Positions 9,650 through 21,514 of a DNA stretch of 64,000 nt are shown in pieces. Both the position numbers and the translations under genes were made by a program. Source of the stretch: Aotearoamyces nothofagi (taxonomy: Eukaryota > Ascomycota > Leotiomycetes > Leotiales > Tympanidaceae); contig JADDTR010000036.1 in the NCBI GenBank assembly GCA_015345905.1, positions 1,219-65,218 of the forward strand, in the 5' to 3' direction. The notes under the pieces were generated by a model. It had not been told where the DNA came from and did no database searches. It saw nothing but the letters and a program-made list of their open reading frames with translations. Position 1 is the stretch's first letter, and the number at the start of each line of letters is the position of its first letter.

Positions 9650-11010
9650 TCCTTCGACGCGTTTAAGATATTACTTGCGACGCATCACGTATTTGTACCA
9701 CATTTGAAATTTGTGCAAGCATATAGCCTGAAAACACACGAGGATGTTCATAACTGGAGAGGCTATCGAGAGAAGATCTCCCGAGCGGGAGACGACATGG
9801 AAGGCCTAGATATCTACAGTAAGTAATGTCTTCTGCATATACATGCAGACTGATAGGTAATCACAGAATTCTTCTACAACTGGCAGTACGTTGAGCCGAA
9901 TGGACGGGTTAGAGGAGATCTGTAGTCCTTACGATAGTGCAGAGTATATCAACAAACATGTCTTAAAACTCGTCACTCGAGCTGGATACTTTTACAAGTT
10001 TCGGACGGGATGTGTATACAACTCAATCAAGCATTGAGAAGCAAACCATAGAATCATTATAAACTAGGAATCAACCCTATAGTCCCACATCTTATATTTA
10101 TTTCGGCCATGGCTGCAAACTGGCAGGCCTATCTCGACGATCTACAATCGCAGCTTACAATCTTAGTAAGATGAACCGCCAATCTATAAGTCTACACTAA
10201 CTTAGCCCGTTGCAGGATGAAAAGGCATGTTTCTCACAGGTTAGCTGCAAGTCCAGCAATGCCTTCCAGATCGGTCTCGAGGACAACCAGAACCTACAGC
10301 TACTTCGACAGAAGCTCCTAAGAACTTCTGCCGTCCTTGGTTCATGCTTGGAAGGCGTGAAAGGCTGCAAGATTCACTACCACAAGCCAGTCACCTTATA
10401 CCTGATTGTTCGGCATGAACAATCACGGGTGGAGATCGAGGTGGATGTAAAACAGATACAAGGTCATCGCATTGATGTCAATCACATCTTACAGTATTCG
10501 TTGGGGACAAGCAAGTTGGTAAGAGGTCTATCATGTAGAGATTGTAAGGCCGACAATTAACCCAAATACCACGATACTTATTAGCTCTCTACGATCCTAG
10601 ATCTTCGAGACAACAAGACTCTCCAAGAGAGCAACCGGGCAATGCAAAGAAACTTGGATGCATTAGAGAACATTGCCTCTCAAATCAGACTGGAAGACAC
10701 GATATTGAACCAACTTACACGGCAAGCCCAGAGAGATTCGAGAATGCTCACAGCCCTTAGTATATTTGCAACTGTATATCTACCAGCTTCTCTCGTTGTA
10801 GTCTGTAAATCTGCCAAGTGTGAACGGGTACAGGTTTAATTTTTACCGAGTCTCTTCAGTTCCAGTCTTGTCCAATCCAAGGTTAACGACGTCAATGATG
10901 TCACAAAAGGAACACATCTCGCAGTCTCTTCGCAGTTCTAGATCTTTGCTGTAACCTCGGTTTGTTTGACAGCTGCTGTGACTATCCCATACCCGCCGTC
11001 TCGAGACGCG
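9650..11010 (+). pseudogene. CorA-like Mg2+ transporter domain protein (decayed)
   Basis: Successive exons separated by normal fungal introns give KFVQAYSLKTHEDVHNWRGY, then FFYNWQYVEPNGRVRGDL, then MAANWQAYLDDLQSQLTIL, DEKACFSQVSCKSSN and LQLLRQKLLRTSAVL, and finally ALENIASQIRLEDTILNQLT and SRMLTALSIFATVYLPASLV plus a last hydrophobic segment IFAVTSVCLTAAVTI. The Leu-rich helix followed by two C-terminal membrane segments is the layout of fungal CorA-like proteins. At least four in-frame stops are present; several sit where Trp (TGG) or Gln (CAG) is expected, so both G-to-A and C-to-T changes occurred. No clear start was found. It cannot encode a full protein. Confidence 0.6.
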
Positions 11011-12441
11011 AGGCGGTCCGGACTTGGCACCAGCGAACCACTTGTAGCCCGACAGTTAGAGTAACGGCAGAGGCGGCGGTGAAGAGAAGGTGCACGGGGC
11101 AGTTGTGAAGGTATTGCTCGGGGAAGGGATCCTAGTTGACGAGGATGAAGGACAAGGAGATAGGAGCTCTCCAAGCCGAGTATCAAGATAAATACAGGAA
11201 CCTGACTATGATATTCACTCTTGGGGGATATATGGGCTGGGGCTTATATGAACTCGATCAGGTGACCGAGTACCCGGAGCTATACAGTTGCAGAAACTTT
11301 GCTGCAGACATGAGAATTGTAACTTTGCCTCCATCCTTTAAGCTGAGTATAAAATGGAGGAGCCAGGACCCGCTCTAGAACGCCGATTTGCTGGACCTGG
11401 ATGTATATAAGATGTCCTCTTCCCGATCTGCATCAAGGTGTTCATCTTTCTCAGAAGCAGTTCTGCTACAGGCTCTCTTGGGCGATGCTGGAGTGGTAGA
11501 CTGTCAACATTCACCACATGACACCAGACTTGCGAAATAAAAACTAAAATCAAAAAAAATGTTATCTTTATCTTTTTTTACTTGGGAATGGCAAAACTTA
11601 AACCTTGTTCAGCATGTATCTAGTAAACCAGAGCGGCTGAAGGACATTACTAAGTTTCCTGGATTGAAATGGCCCCTTTCAATCCAGATGTAGGCGTAAA
11701 CTGCCAGCAGACAGTCCATTTTAAGCGTTTCGTACGCGCCCCTGCTCCGTCGGCTAGGAAGCGTCGGGCCATGAATACACTCTTAAGCGCGAGCTTCCGA
11801 GTGGTCAACTGGAGAGTTGGCTCGATTCGTAGGCGCCGACCGTTGGGCCAGGTTCCCGCAAACGGAGCTTGTCTACCATTTTGCTTATTTCAATAGATAA
11901 GTGTTGCAGGACTGCAAAACGAGGGACGTCATGTGATCTGAGCACATGGCAAGGCCACTTAAATCATCGCCTACACTGGAACCTTGGTCGCCGCCTTGAT
12001 TCGAGCTGCGACAAAGTGGCCGCAAGCTCCCGATGCAAGATCATTCCGGCGAGAGTGTTCCTTTATATACACGCACTTTGATGGCATGCCTATTACAACA
12101 ACACTAATAACTAAATCCATAAATTTCAAAAACGATGTTGCAGTACCTCTGTAACATCCGGAGTCTAAATCTCAACAAGTTCCGATTATTCGTTGTGCTG
12201 TTTGGGACGCAATTGACTGGAGGGGCGTCCGGGTCACCTACCTTCCACTGCTGATGTTTTGCAGCACAGCTCTGCACCGCGTTCCGAGGCCCTCGGTCTT
12301 CGCAGTCAGGACTGGGATTCCTTGCGCCATCGAGGGGCGGCAGTGCTGTCGAGGCGATTGCGCATACTGGACGCCATGGCTGCATCGGTTCGGACGAGTG
12401 CCAGGAGAGCTGGTCGGGGCGCCGTGCTGGTGGCGGTGGTT

Positions 12442-12475
12442 GAATTAAGGCTCGAGAGCCGCCGGGCCTTAATTC
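12442..12475. repeat. perfect 10-bp-stem hairpin
   Basis: GAATTAAGGC (12442-12451) and GCCTTAATTC (12466-12475) are perfect inverted repeats around a 14-base loop. The left part also contains GGCTCGAGAGCC, itself nearly palindromic. Function unknown. Confidence 0.5.
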
Positions 12476-12499
12476 CCCTACGGGATCTGAGACACGCCC

Positions 12500-12612
12500 A
12501 CCGCCGATAAGATTGCCCACTCCCGATAATCGTACCCGCCCACGCTAAGAATCCCCTATCCACGATAAGAATGCCCGTCCACGATAAGCATTCTCAACCA
12601 TTCCCACCCACG
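12500..12612. repeat. imperfect short tandem repeats
   Basis: Five to six diverged units of roughly 20 bp share a core like CCACGATAAGAATGCCC, in the GC-rich patch next to the hairpin. There is no coding support. Confidence 0.5.
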
Positions 12613-13415
12613 CCGGGATCCAAAGAGCCCGCCCGCACTCTCGCAGGGCAAGAACGTAGCGAAGCACCAGACTAGAACCCGTCGAGTTGCACGAAGCAAG
12701 AAATCGCATGATCAAAACCGTATTTAGCAAGCCGGGCTGGGCTCTCTTCGCCGGAACCTCGATCAAAGTCCTTATAGCTACTGGCTCCTTCATCTCGACA
12801 GCGGTCCTTTACTGGACGGATCCGGATCTGTGATGGATCTAGATCTGCAAGGCAGACGTCTGACTTCTGGCTTCTGGGCCTGTGCTTGGGAGATGACGTG
12901 GGGGTTAGGTGAGCTGTGCGAGTGATGCTGTGGAGACAATCGAGGCTCGGAATACGCGGTCGCGGAGATGGAACTCTTTGGGGTTGTCTGATGCTAAGAA
13001 GAATATCTACAGATCGAACTAGACTCTCGGTTTTCGTCTCTACAAATCATAGTTCTGGAGATCCTTCTGCTAGGGCGTGAAGTCGATTGAGTATATTGAA
13101 ACAACAGGCGGCGATGTATGAAAAGGCTCGATTACTCCAGACTTAGGCATATGTGACTCACCAACGGGCAAGGCGAGTGGAGGTATGCACAGAAGTCTGG
13201 CACAGTAACAACTCTTGCTGTTCTAGACCTATATGTAACTCGCCGGAGTACTCCAAGACTTATCCCACGTCTGCAGCCCTTTAATAGTAATCATCTAATG
13301 CATCATTATAGGATCATTGTAATCAGGAAAGTAATCAAGATTGAGCTCGTGGGAGATGCTAGAATAATTGATAAGTGCCTCCGTACATAAAGTCTGCATA
13401 TATTCGCAAGTCCTC

Positions 13416-16400
13416 CTACACCTTTTGTTGAAAGGTGTTTCCATTACAATGATTGTTTTTAATCGGAGGAATCCTAGGATCAAATTTGATAAAGAGAACT
13501 CGACCTGAAGCACATGCAATTACAACAGTCTGCTCTCTAACTGCCGAGTATGTAGGTCGATATTCCGGGGGAAGCCAGAGAACGTTGTTACCGTTCCAGG
13601 TAATCCAAGATTTGTCGGCACTTATACAATATCCTAACCACCTCGGGGTTTGAATAGGATGTAACGGATGTTTATCTAATGTAATACAGCCTATTTCTGT
13701 ACTAATGTTGCATCCGTCGGAGCTGAAAGACAAACTATCAAGATAAGTACCAATATTGAGTGTCTGCTGTAGTGCACCAGTCTCGGTATCCCAGACCCGG
13801 AGAGTCTTGTCAAATGATCCAGATACAAGCCGTTTTCCATTAGGAGAGATGGCTAATGAGTTGATCCATTTGATATGGCCTTCAAGTGTCTGTAGTATAC
13901 CAGTCTCGGTATCCCATATCCGGAGAGTCTTGTCAGCTGATCCAGACACAAGCCGCTTTCCATCAGGAGTGAACACTACTGAGTTGACCCTGTCGCTATG
14001 GCCTTTGATTGTCTGCTGTAGTACACCAGTCTCGGTATCCCAGATCCGGAGAGTCTTGTCATCTGATCCAGAAACAAGCTGTTTTCCATCAGGAGAGAAT
14101 ACTACTGTATTGATCCATCCACTATGGCCCTCAAGTATTTGCTGTATTACACCAGTCTCAATATCCCAGATCTGTAGAGTTAGATCACTTGATCCAGATA
14201 CAAGCCATTTTCCATCAGGAGAGATAGCTACTATATTGATCCATTCGCTATAGTATTGAAGTGTATATTGTAGTACACCAGTCTCAGTATTCCAGATCTG
14301 GAGAGTCTTGTTATCTGATCCAGAAACAAGCTGTTTTCCATCAGGAGAGAATACTACTATATTGACCCATTCGTTATAGCCTTCAAGTGTATACTGTAGT
14401 GTACCAGTCTCAGTATTCCAGATCCGGAGAGTCTTGTCAACTGATCCAGATACAAGCTGTTTTCTATCAGGAGATAATACTACTATCTTGATCCAGTTGC
14501 TATAGTCTTCATATGTCTGCTGTAGTATACCAGTCTCAGTATTCCAGATCCGGAGAGTGCTATCAGCTGATCCAGATACAAGCTGTTTTCCATCAGGATA
14601 GAATACTACTGAGCTGACCCTGTCGCTATGGCCTCTAAGTATATACTGTAGTACACCAGTCTTAGAATCCCAGATCCGGAGAGTCTTGTCATCTGATCCA
14701 GATGCAAGCTGTCTTCCATCAGGAGAGATGGCCACTGAGTTGACCCTGTCGCTATAGCTGTCAATTGTCTGCTGTAGTATACCAGTCTCAGTATTCCAGA
14801 TCCGAAGAGTGCTATCAGCTGATCCAGATACAAGCCATCTTCTATTAAGAGAGATAGCTACTGAGTTGATCCAGTTGCTATGGCCTTCAAGTATCTGCTG
14901 TAGTACACCAGTCTCAGTATCCCAGATCCGGAGAGTCTTATCATCTGATCCAGATACAAGCCGCTTTCCATCAGGAGTGAATACTACTGAGTTGACCCTG
15001 CCGCTATGGCCTTCAAGTATATACTGTAGTGCACCAGTCTCAGTATCCCAGATCCGGAGAGTGCTATCAGCTGATCCAGATACAAGCCTTCTCCCATCAG
15101 GAGAAATGGCTACTGAGTTGATCCAGTTGCTATGGCCTTCAAGTGTCTGCTGTAGTACACCAGTCTCAGCATCCCAGATCCGGAGAGTCTTGTCAGCTGA
15201 TCCAGACACAAGCCGCTTTCCATCAGGAGAGAATACTACTGAGTTGACCCTGTTGCTATGGCCTTCAATTGTCTGCTGTAATACACCAGTCTCGGTATCC
15301 CAGATCCGGAGAGTCTTGTCATCTGATCCAGAAACAAGCTGTTTTCCATCAGGAGAGATGGCTACTGAGTTGACCCAGTCGCTATGGCCCTCAAGTGTCT
15401 GTAAACTTGGACTCCATTTGTCTTCTACTAGAGGACTTAGGCTGATCCACGACGGTTTTTCATCCTGGAACTGCATTTTTATCCTGCTCCTAGCTGGACT
15501 AAAGACAAGGGATGATGTATATATTTGAAGAGGCGCGTGTTCAATAATGTACCTATTATAAAGAATAAACCGATTCGCATCTCGTATTATAGGAAGTAAA
15601 TCTAGAGCGTTGTTTGGATTTTCCTTAACCACTTAGCTTAAACAAGACTTGATATTATAGTTGGACGGAATACTTACAGTAAGGGTCTTCTCCAACTTCC
15701 CTATTATAGTTACTGCACTTGGGATGCTTCTCAATAAGCTAAGAGCCTCTAGCCAATGAAGGAAATGCTTCCTTAGGAACAAATCGATTGTACCACCATC
15801 ATGTAGACTCGCCTGATTGTGCGAACTTCTATCACTCTCGCATAGATGGTCAACCCAGTAGACGCAAGCATAGCGGATTCTAGCGAGGGGTCCTAGATTG
15901 ATAGAGTTGACTTGCTCGATTGAAACTCCCGGATTCCGCAAGTCGTAGATATCTCTTTTCAAAGTATTCGACATGCCATCCAGTGACCGTGACAGTATCA
16001 TGCCGTGCCCTTCTGCATGCCTATTGGGAAGGATCTCATGTTCTGGAGCGGCAATGAGGTAGTCCTTTGCTGATTGATGGACAAAATAGACAGTTTCTTG
16101 CCGCATTGTAAGGAATGAACCACACAAGCCAACTATGTCCTCCATCTGCTCAAGGTCTAGAGAAAGACTTTCTGGCAGCCCAGCTAGAGATGCGAGTTCT
16201 AGCAAATGAAGTGGACGATATGTAAGAGTAACGGTGGAAAGAACCTGTCTGCAGAATTCCGGGGTTCTGTCCTCCAATTGCTGGATCTGACTTATCATCC
16301 GCTTGTATAGCTCCACTAGGCCGGGTGGCATTTTGTCAAGGACCTCTAAGACATCCCAATTTTTCACCTTTTCGAGCTTTTTGCAGACGAGAGCTACCCA

Positions 16401-18356
16401 CAGAAATGTGCCATTCGCCTTCTTGCGCAATTCTTCATTGACTCGGGTCTGAAGCTGGCGGTTGTATCGGTTACGTCTGGTGAGTTCAGATACCTTGTGG
16501 TTTATATAAGCCTCGACAGCGCCTGCGACGGACTTGTCGTTTAACTCGAGAGAGAGGCGTGTTCTCGCTTCGTGTTTTTCCAGACCAATTTCAATATCTG
16601 CTACGTTTCGACTAGAGACTAGCCATTTGACGTTATCGTGTTTCTCTGACAGATCAGAAATTAATCTCAAGAGCTGTGGTCGTCCTGGCTCCTCGTTGAT
16701 GCATTCATCGAGAGCATCAATAACTAGGTACACTCTCCCCAAGACTCTATCCTCAAGCATTTTTTGAAGGATTGTCTTCAAATTGTAGAACGAGTTGCGA
16801 TCCTGAAAAAGTTTTGCTCCAAGGTCCTTGACCATCTCCAAATGGCGTATGAGAGACTTTTCTTGCTGCAGAAGCATCCAAATCAATCCTCTCAGGACTG
16901 CAGTCGCTGTATTGAACTTAGCATCTGCGCCCTGGCAGAAGAAGTACGATAGATGAGGTGTATCAAAGTGCGTCTCCAGCTGGGCTGTAAATTCCTGGAT
17001 GATACCGATGACTAGCATTGTCTTCCCCTTCCCTGGATCGCCCTTTATCCATAGAAGCCTCTTTCTGTTGCCATGGTTCCAGTCAGTGAAGTCCTGGTAG
17101 TCCTCATTGTGGAGGATCCATTTGTACGAGTCCAGAAGCAAGTGATCTTTCCGGTTCTGAAGGGATTCCATTTCTGCTGCCATATTCGTAACGCACAACT
17201 TCTCCATGATCTCATTTTGAACCGCGGAAAGATTCATGTTGACGATAAGTTTCAGATACGAATTAGTTTCCCTACTGCTATAAGCACTAGCAGCCGCTGT
17301 AACATCACTCTCGGCCGAGTTAAGCTCATCCAAGCTTCCATTCCAATCATTCAACTTGACCACATTTTTTAGATGCTTGAGAACAGGATTATAATTGTTT
17401 GCGCAGATGCTCTTGATCACGTACTTGAGAAGCTTCATATATAGGTCACATATTTGGTTCCCTAATTGTTCGTGAAGTTCTGCGAATTGATCTTGCTCGA
17501 CGGTTCCTTCGAGGAGGAGCCTCGACAGGCTAGAATACCATTTCATCTTCGAGACGACATGAACGATTCCGTCTCGATTCGCCTGCGCTTCAGTAATCGG
17601 GTTCAGAACTATCTACAAGATGGTGAGAGGCAGAAGAAGGAAGATCTCGGATCGCAAACTCGCCTGTAGTGCCAGGCAAACACCAGTCCAGGCAAGAGCA
17701 GCTATCGGAACGGGCTCAAGGCCTCTGCCTATTACGTCTTTGACCGAGAGGACAATATTTATTGTATTTCTGATGTTCTTTTCAGCCTTTGTGGGGTTCT
17801 TTGCCTTGTCCAAGAGAGTATTGAGAAGACGGTCCATTTGAGATCGCCTCTTCGCTTTGTCCGTCTGCTCAATAGCATTCCCCTCGGCTTCTTTGGAGCT
17901 ATCATCGAACTTATGAGAGAGTATTGTCTCGTATAGCGTTACCAATGCGGGGTCGTCGGCCTTGAGGTTGTCGTAGGCTCGGTCCCAAAGTTGTTCTGGT
18001 CGGTTTGGGGTCGGGGAGGCTCGTGTCGTCGAGGAAGTTGCTTCAGGACAAGAGGCCTTCGGAAGTTCAGGCGCTGTTGGAGAAAGTAGAGGGGCTGTGG
18101 AGACTGTCATCGCTGGTTGCTGAACAGAAGACGCAGACTGAGCTGCCGACAATGGGATTCGATCATGAGACTTGGTCTCAATGCTTAGAACAACAGGTGA
18201 AGATTTATCAGGCTGGGCGACGCTTCCGCCCGTCATAAAAGATCCCTCTGCACTTTCGACTGATTTCGCCGACACACCAGACGAGGCGACAACGCCGCTC
18301 TCTTGTCGGCCGCCATTCTTTTTCCTCTCGAATATCCTTCGCAGTATTGACGGCAT
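13416..18356 (-). CDS. NACHT/WD40 NLR-like protein (NWD/HET-E type)
   Basis: Three exons are inferred: 17664-18356, 15678-17612 and 13416-15623, giving 1611 residues. The N-terminal part (PEQLWDRAYDNLKADDPALV onward) resembles the fungal NACHT-NTPase N-terminal domain. The NACHT ATPase has Walker A GDPGKGKT near residue 422 and Walker B YLVIDALDEC. From about residue 950 follow 13 WD40 repeats of 42 residues, nearly identical apart from a few positions, then a degenerate blade and a C-terminal segment. Proteins of this class act in fungal non-self recognition and regulated cell death; WD repeats with such high internal conservation are thought to be the variable recognition surface. Intron 1 (17613-17663) uses a GC donor (GCGAGT); intron 2 is 15624-15677. 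The start is the ATG of MPSILRRIF. No HET, lipase or other known effector domain is visible ahead of NACHT. The coding frame looks intact although its surroundings are decayed. The ligand is unknown. Confidence 0.88.
13750..15400 (-). repeat. 126-bp tandem repeats encoding 13 WD40 blades
   Basis: Thirteen 42-codon units share the frame [T/I]LEGHSxWVNSVAISPDG, then LVSGSxDKTLRIWDTETG. Variation concentrates just after Gly-His-Ser (D, N, G, E, K), at Trp/Arg and Val/Ile next to it, and in the DDKT/ADST turn. Conservation at DNA level points to ongoing unequal exchange or gene conversion. Confidence 0.85.
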
Positions 18357-18809
18357 GACTGGTACAGAAAAGCTTCGACGGCGAGAACAGCAATGGGCAA
18401 AAAGCACTACGACGGGAGCAATAACGAGAAATTGTAACGTCCCGTGAACCTACTATGCCGCCCACTCTGGCTGCCCCGGCCGTGCGGCTGAAGTTGCTGC
18501 CTGTTGGCCAATGCTCAGCGGCCGCCAATCAGATTTCCCAAGAGTGTACGAGAGTGCCGAGGCTGTATGGTCGCGCGGCCGACGGGTATTGGTGAAGAGT
18601 TCGCGTATTTTGGGAGAATTATGCATGCTGCAGTCGTGAAATCGCCTCCTTATCGGGCTGTTCGGGCTGTATAGTACAGTACTCGGTGATAAGATAAGTT
18701 CGCGAGTTTTCGTGTCGATCTGCGAAATTATGTTACGGGGCACGTCCGGATCGCCAGCTGCCAGTCGGCCAGATAGCCAAGTCTCGTTTACCGTGCACCG
18801 GGCAGGCAG

Positions 18810-19278
18810 TAGTGACAAGTCCCCCGGCCCGAGATTATATATACCTAAGGCACGCGTATTGTTAGTCATCTGTTAGGAAGCGAGTGGTTCCTAAAACTGT
18901 ATACAAGAGCGAGCTTTATACATCCTCTTGCCCCCTCCGAATTGACTCTCTTCTCAGCGCTCAGGTGCGCTCAAGGCGCCAGCGCTAGATTACGGTACCG
19001 AGGGCACGCTAACGTCGGATCACGGCCCGGTCCAGAAGCTTGANTAGTGACAAGTCCCCCGGCCCGAGATTATATATACCTAAGGCACGCGTATTGTTAG
19101 TCATCTGTTAGGAAGCGAGTGGTTCCTAAAACTGTATACAAGAGCGAGCTTTATACATCCTCTTGCCCCCTCCGAATTGACTCTCTTCTCAGCGCTCAGG
19201 TGCGCTCAAGGCGCCAGCGCTAGATTACGGTACCGAGGGCACGCTAACGTCGGATCACGGCCCGGTCCAGAAGCTTGA
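18810..19278. repeat. perfect 234-bp duplication across an N (contig overlap)
   Basis: 18810-19043 and 19045-19278 are identical over 234 bases, separated only by the N at 19044. Identity with no substitutions, ending exactly at the N, is what an unmerged overlap of two contig ends produces. The segment contains a TATATATACC stretch and a CT-rich tract but no gene. Confidence 0.92.
19044..19044. other. assembly gap (single N)
   Basis: A single N lies between two identical 234-bp copies. It is probably a scaffold join, not a sequenced base. Confidence 0.95.
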
Positions 19279-19879
19279 TTTGCACTTACAGCACAGTACA
19301 GCAGGCGCCTTAGAACGGGGGGTCGGAGGAACTATGCTCCGGCGTCAAGACCAGGGCAAAAGGGCGTCCTTGGCTGTCACGGTTACATCACTGTACACCT
19401 GTGCCTGTCTATGCCTCGGCACAGTCGGTGTAGTGAGACCATATCTGGTAGCTAGCAGGTGGTACCCTCAAGTGCACAAAACCCTTAGATGGCCTGTGAT
19501 ATCGGCCATAATGTTGAGCATCATCGATAGCAGCGGAGGAGCCTGTAAGCAAAAACTTCAATATTCTAAAATTCACACGGGATTTGGACTAAGCATCGAC
19601 AGAAGGGACTAAACTGCCTGTCTTTACATGTGTGGAAATAGAGCACGAAGAGCAACAGATGTTGAGAGGGTTTCCTGGCTCCTATATATAGCAGCAGCGT
19701 CCTAGAGGGCTTTATATTCGGGCGATTGAAGACCCTATAGAGCCTGCAGAGCCGGAGGTCTATCTACTGCGTTGAGAACAGCCAACGCATATATATATCG
19801 TCCAACACTGCCTTCGGAATGCCGACGTCTTAAGGCAGCCTGCTCCTCAAATGAAGAAATCTGCAAGAATTAAGCCTTC

Positions 19880-20290
19880 TGACCCCCTCGTGTTTCTGTC
19901 GCAAGGTCTTGGGCCAACTCGAAATATTTATCCAATCTCTTATCGACGGCTGTAGAAGGAGGAATCTCCATATGACGGTTCAAAGAGGAGGATAATCTTC
20001 GCCAGGTGCGATGTCATATGAACATCTTCTTTGTCGATGTCGTTGCTGCTATCTATGATAGTAGAACCAATCCGATGCCATACTTTTCTTCGGCAGTCTA
20101 GGCAAGAATAAGAGGGCGCACCCTAACCATGGCAGCAGCAATAGCCCATATATCACACTTATGGAAGCAGCTCACTTGTGTCCAGCCCCGTACGAGAACA
20201 AAAGGCTTCCGGCTGAAGCCAGCCTCGATTTTAGCCATATAGTCCCTCTCCGAGTCTCTGATTTCGACCTTTGGAGCCGGGCTATCAACA
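19880..20290 (-). pseudogene. unrecognised decayed reading frame
   Basis: Minus-strand sequence reads, in one frame, VEIRDSERDYMAKIEAGFSR, WTQVSCFHKCDIWAIAAAMV, a TAG, further stops, then RHMEIPPSTAVDKRLDKYFE. The long uninterrupted pieces between a few TAG/TGA codons look like a former gene. I do not recognise the family. Confidence 0.3.
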
Positions 20291-21514
20291 TCTCATATAA
20301 GAGTATTCAAAGGTTTGTAAAATCTTCTCTATTTATCTAGTGAATAATTATAAAAACCTCGAAGAGTAAAAATAAAAATATATACTTTGAACAAATAAGT
20401 TGCTCTATTTTCTGGCTCGGTAAATACTTCCAAGACCTTGACAATGCTCGCGACTAACAAGGAACGGCGGCCAGAGTTGTATTCCGCCCATCCAAAGGCC
20501 AGACAGGAGGGGCTTTTCTGAGCTGTCCAGCTCGTGTGGTCGTTGGTGGTGTCATCTAGCTTTCGAAAGTCCGTCGATGATCGGATCGGACGGCACGTTT
20601 GACAGTGCGTGTATTTGCTCGCGCGAGGAAACCCATCTGGGTCTGAAATTTCAGGAACTGTCACATTGGCAACAGCCCTGGTGCGAGAATCAGCAACGGC
20701 TCCCATATGCATCAAAGCTGTGCGGGTGCGACGGGTCGTCCGCAGGAACACGCTGCGCGCCAGACAAGGCATCGGCCATGAATTACAGGGCTCGAGACCG
20801 TCTTGCCCCCCCGGGCCTGTCTGCCAGAAAGAAAGAACGTATTCCGGCTCCACGGCGGGCTTGTCCCGAGACGCAGAGATGGCAAAGGGGGGCATAGATG
20901 TCTAAACTGTTACTCTACTCGCGCTGCTTCTTGGAGAGTCTCATTTCATACATAGTACTAATAATAGATGAAATAGGTTGCTACATTGAATGGTAATGAT
21001 GGATTCCACGAAGTTCACCGCGCTCGAGGTGGACGAGACCGTGATGGACAGTTCCGTGGTCGTGGTCGTGGTGGAGACAATGGTTATAGAGGTCGTGGTG
21101 GATTCAGAGGCAACAATGATGGATATCGAATGGTCTCTAGAACAGGATGGGGTATGGGAGAGGTCAATGGACAGGAACAGGAGGGAGAAAACTCTGCCTT
21201 TATGTTTTTTATCTAGGCTTTCTCTCATAGTTCCTCAGCTCTGCAGAGGTCAGAGGCCGGGGTTTAATGATAGATTGGCAAAGGCCGAAGCGCCGACCAA
21301 TACCTGTTATTCATTTGATTCGGAAAGATAAGCCGCCGATACACTGGCAATTAAGACCTAAACTATGTCGTCAGAAAAAAAGTGAAATCGTCTATTACTA
21401 TATCTACCGGTAGTAACTGCAACTATATAAGATGAGTAGAGATAACATTGAAAGTAAATGCTGTACGCTCCAATTATATCCTACATACTCCTCTAATTCT
21501 CACGAGACCGATCA
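20291..21514. other. gene-poor stretch at the accessory/core boundary
   Basis: Apart from the RGG-like fragment at 20986-21216 nothing is recognised. A 188-codon minus frame (20329-20895) has no family signature and overlaps plus-strand frames of similar quality, so it is not called. Confidence 0.5.
20986..21216 (+). pseudogene. RGG/Gly-Arg-rich protein fragment
   Basis: A 76-codon frame contains GQFRGRGRGGDNGYRGRGGF and then NNDGYRMVSRTGWGMGE. Such Arg-Gly-Gly repeats occur at the ends of RNA-binding proteins and in some retroelement Gag proteins. No partner domain, start context or neighbouring exon was found, so it is an isolated fossil fragment of uncertain origin. Confidence 0.3.

Larger units (their letters stand above)
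11011..13415. other. gene-poor stretch with GC-rich patch
   Basis: No gene is recognised. 11136-11378 is an open frame with a possible membrane segment (MIFTLGGYMGWGLYELDQVT) and no known family. A GC-rich patch at 12200-12620 contains a hairpin and short imperfect repeats, listed separately. Confidence 0.5.
18357..19870. other. gene-poor stretch containing a contig overlap
   Basis: No gene is recognised upstream of the NLR-like gene. It holds the perfect 234-bp duplication around the N at 19044, and short frames without family signature on both sides. Confidence 0.5.

Noticed and set aside
12104-12793. Several Arg/Pro-rich frames in both strands
   Set aside because: They follow from the GC-rich patch and short repeats; no domain or splice pattern supports them.
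13756-15528. Long plus-strand frames with repeated PVSVSQIRRVLSSDPDTS units
   Set aside because: They are the antisense of the WD40 repeats; the minus strand has the real domains and splice sites.
18810-19278. Possible solo LTR (TATA-like stretch, CT-rich tract, direct duplication)
   Set aside because: The duplication is explained by a contig overlap; no matching ends, target-site duplication or internal element was found.
20329-20895. 188-codon minus-strand frame
   Set aside because: No family signature, overlapping frames on the other strand, low-complexity end; not enough to call a gene.
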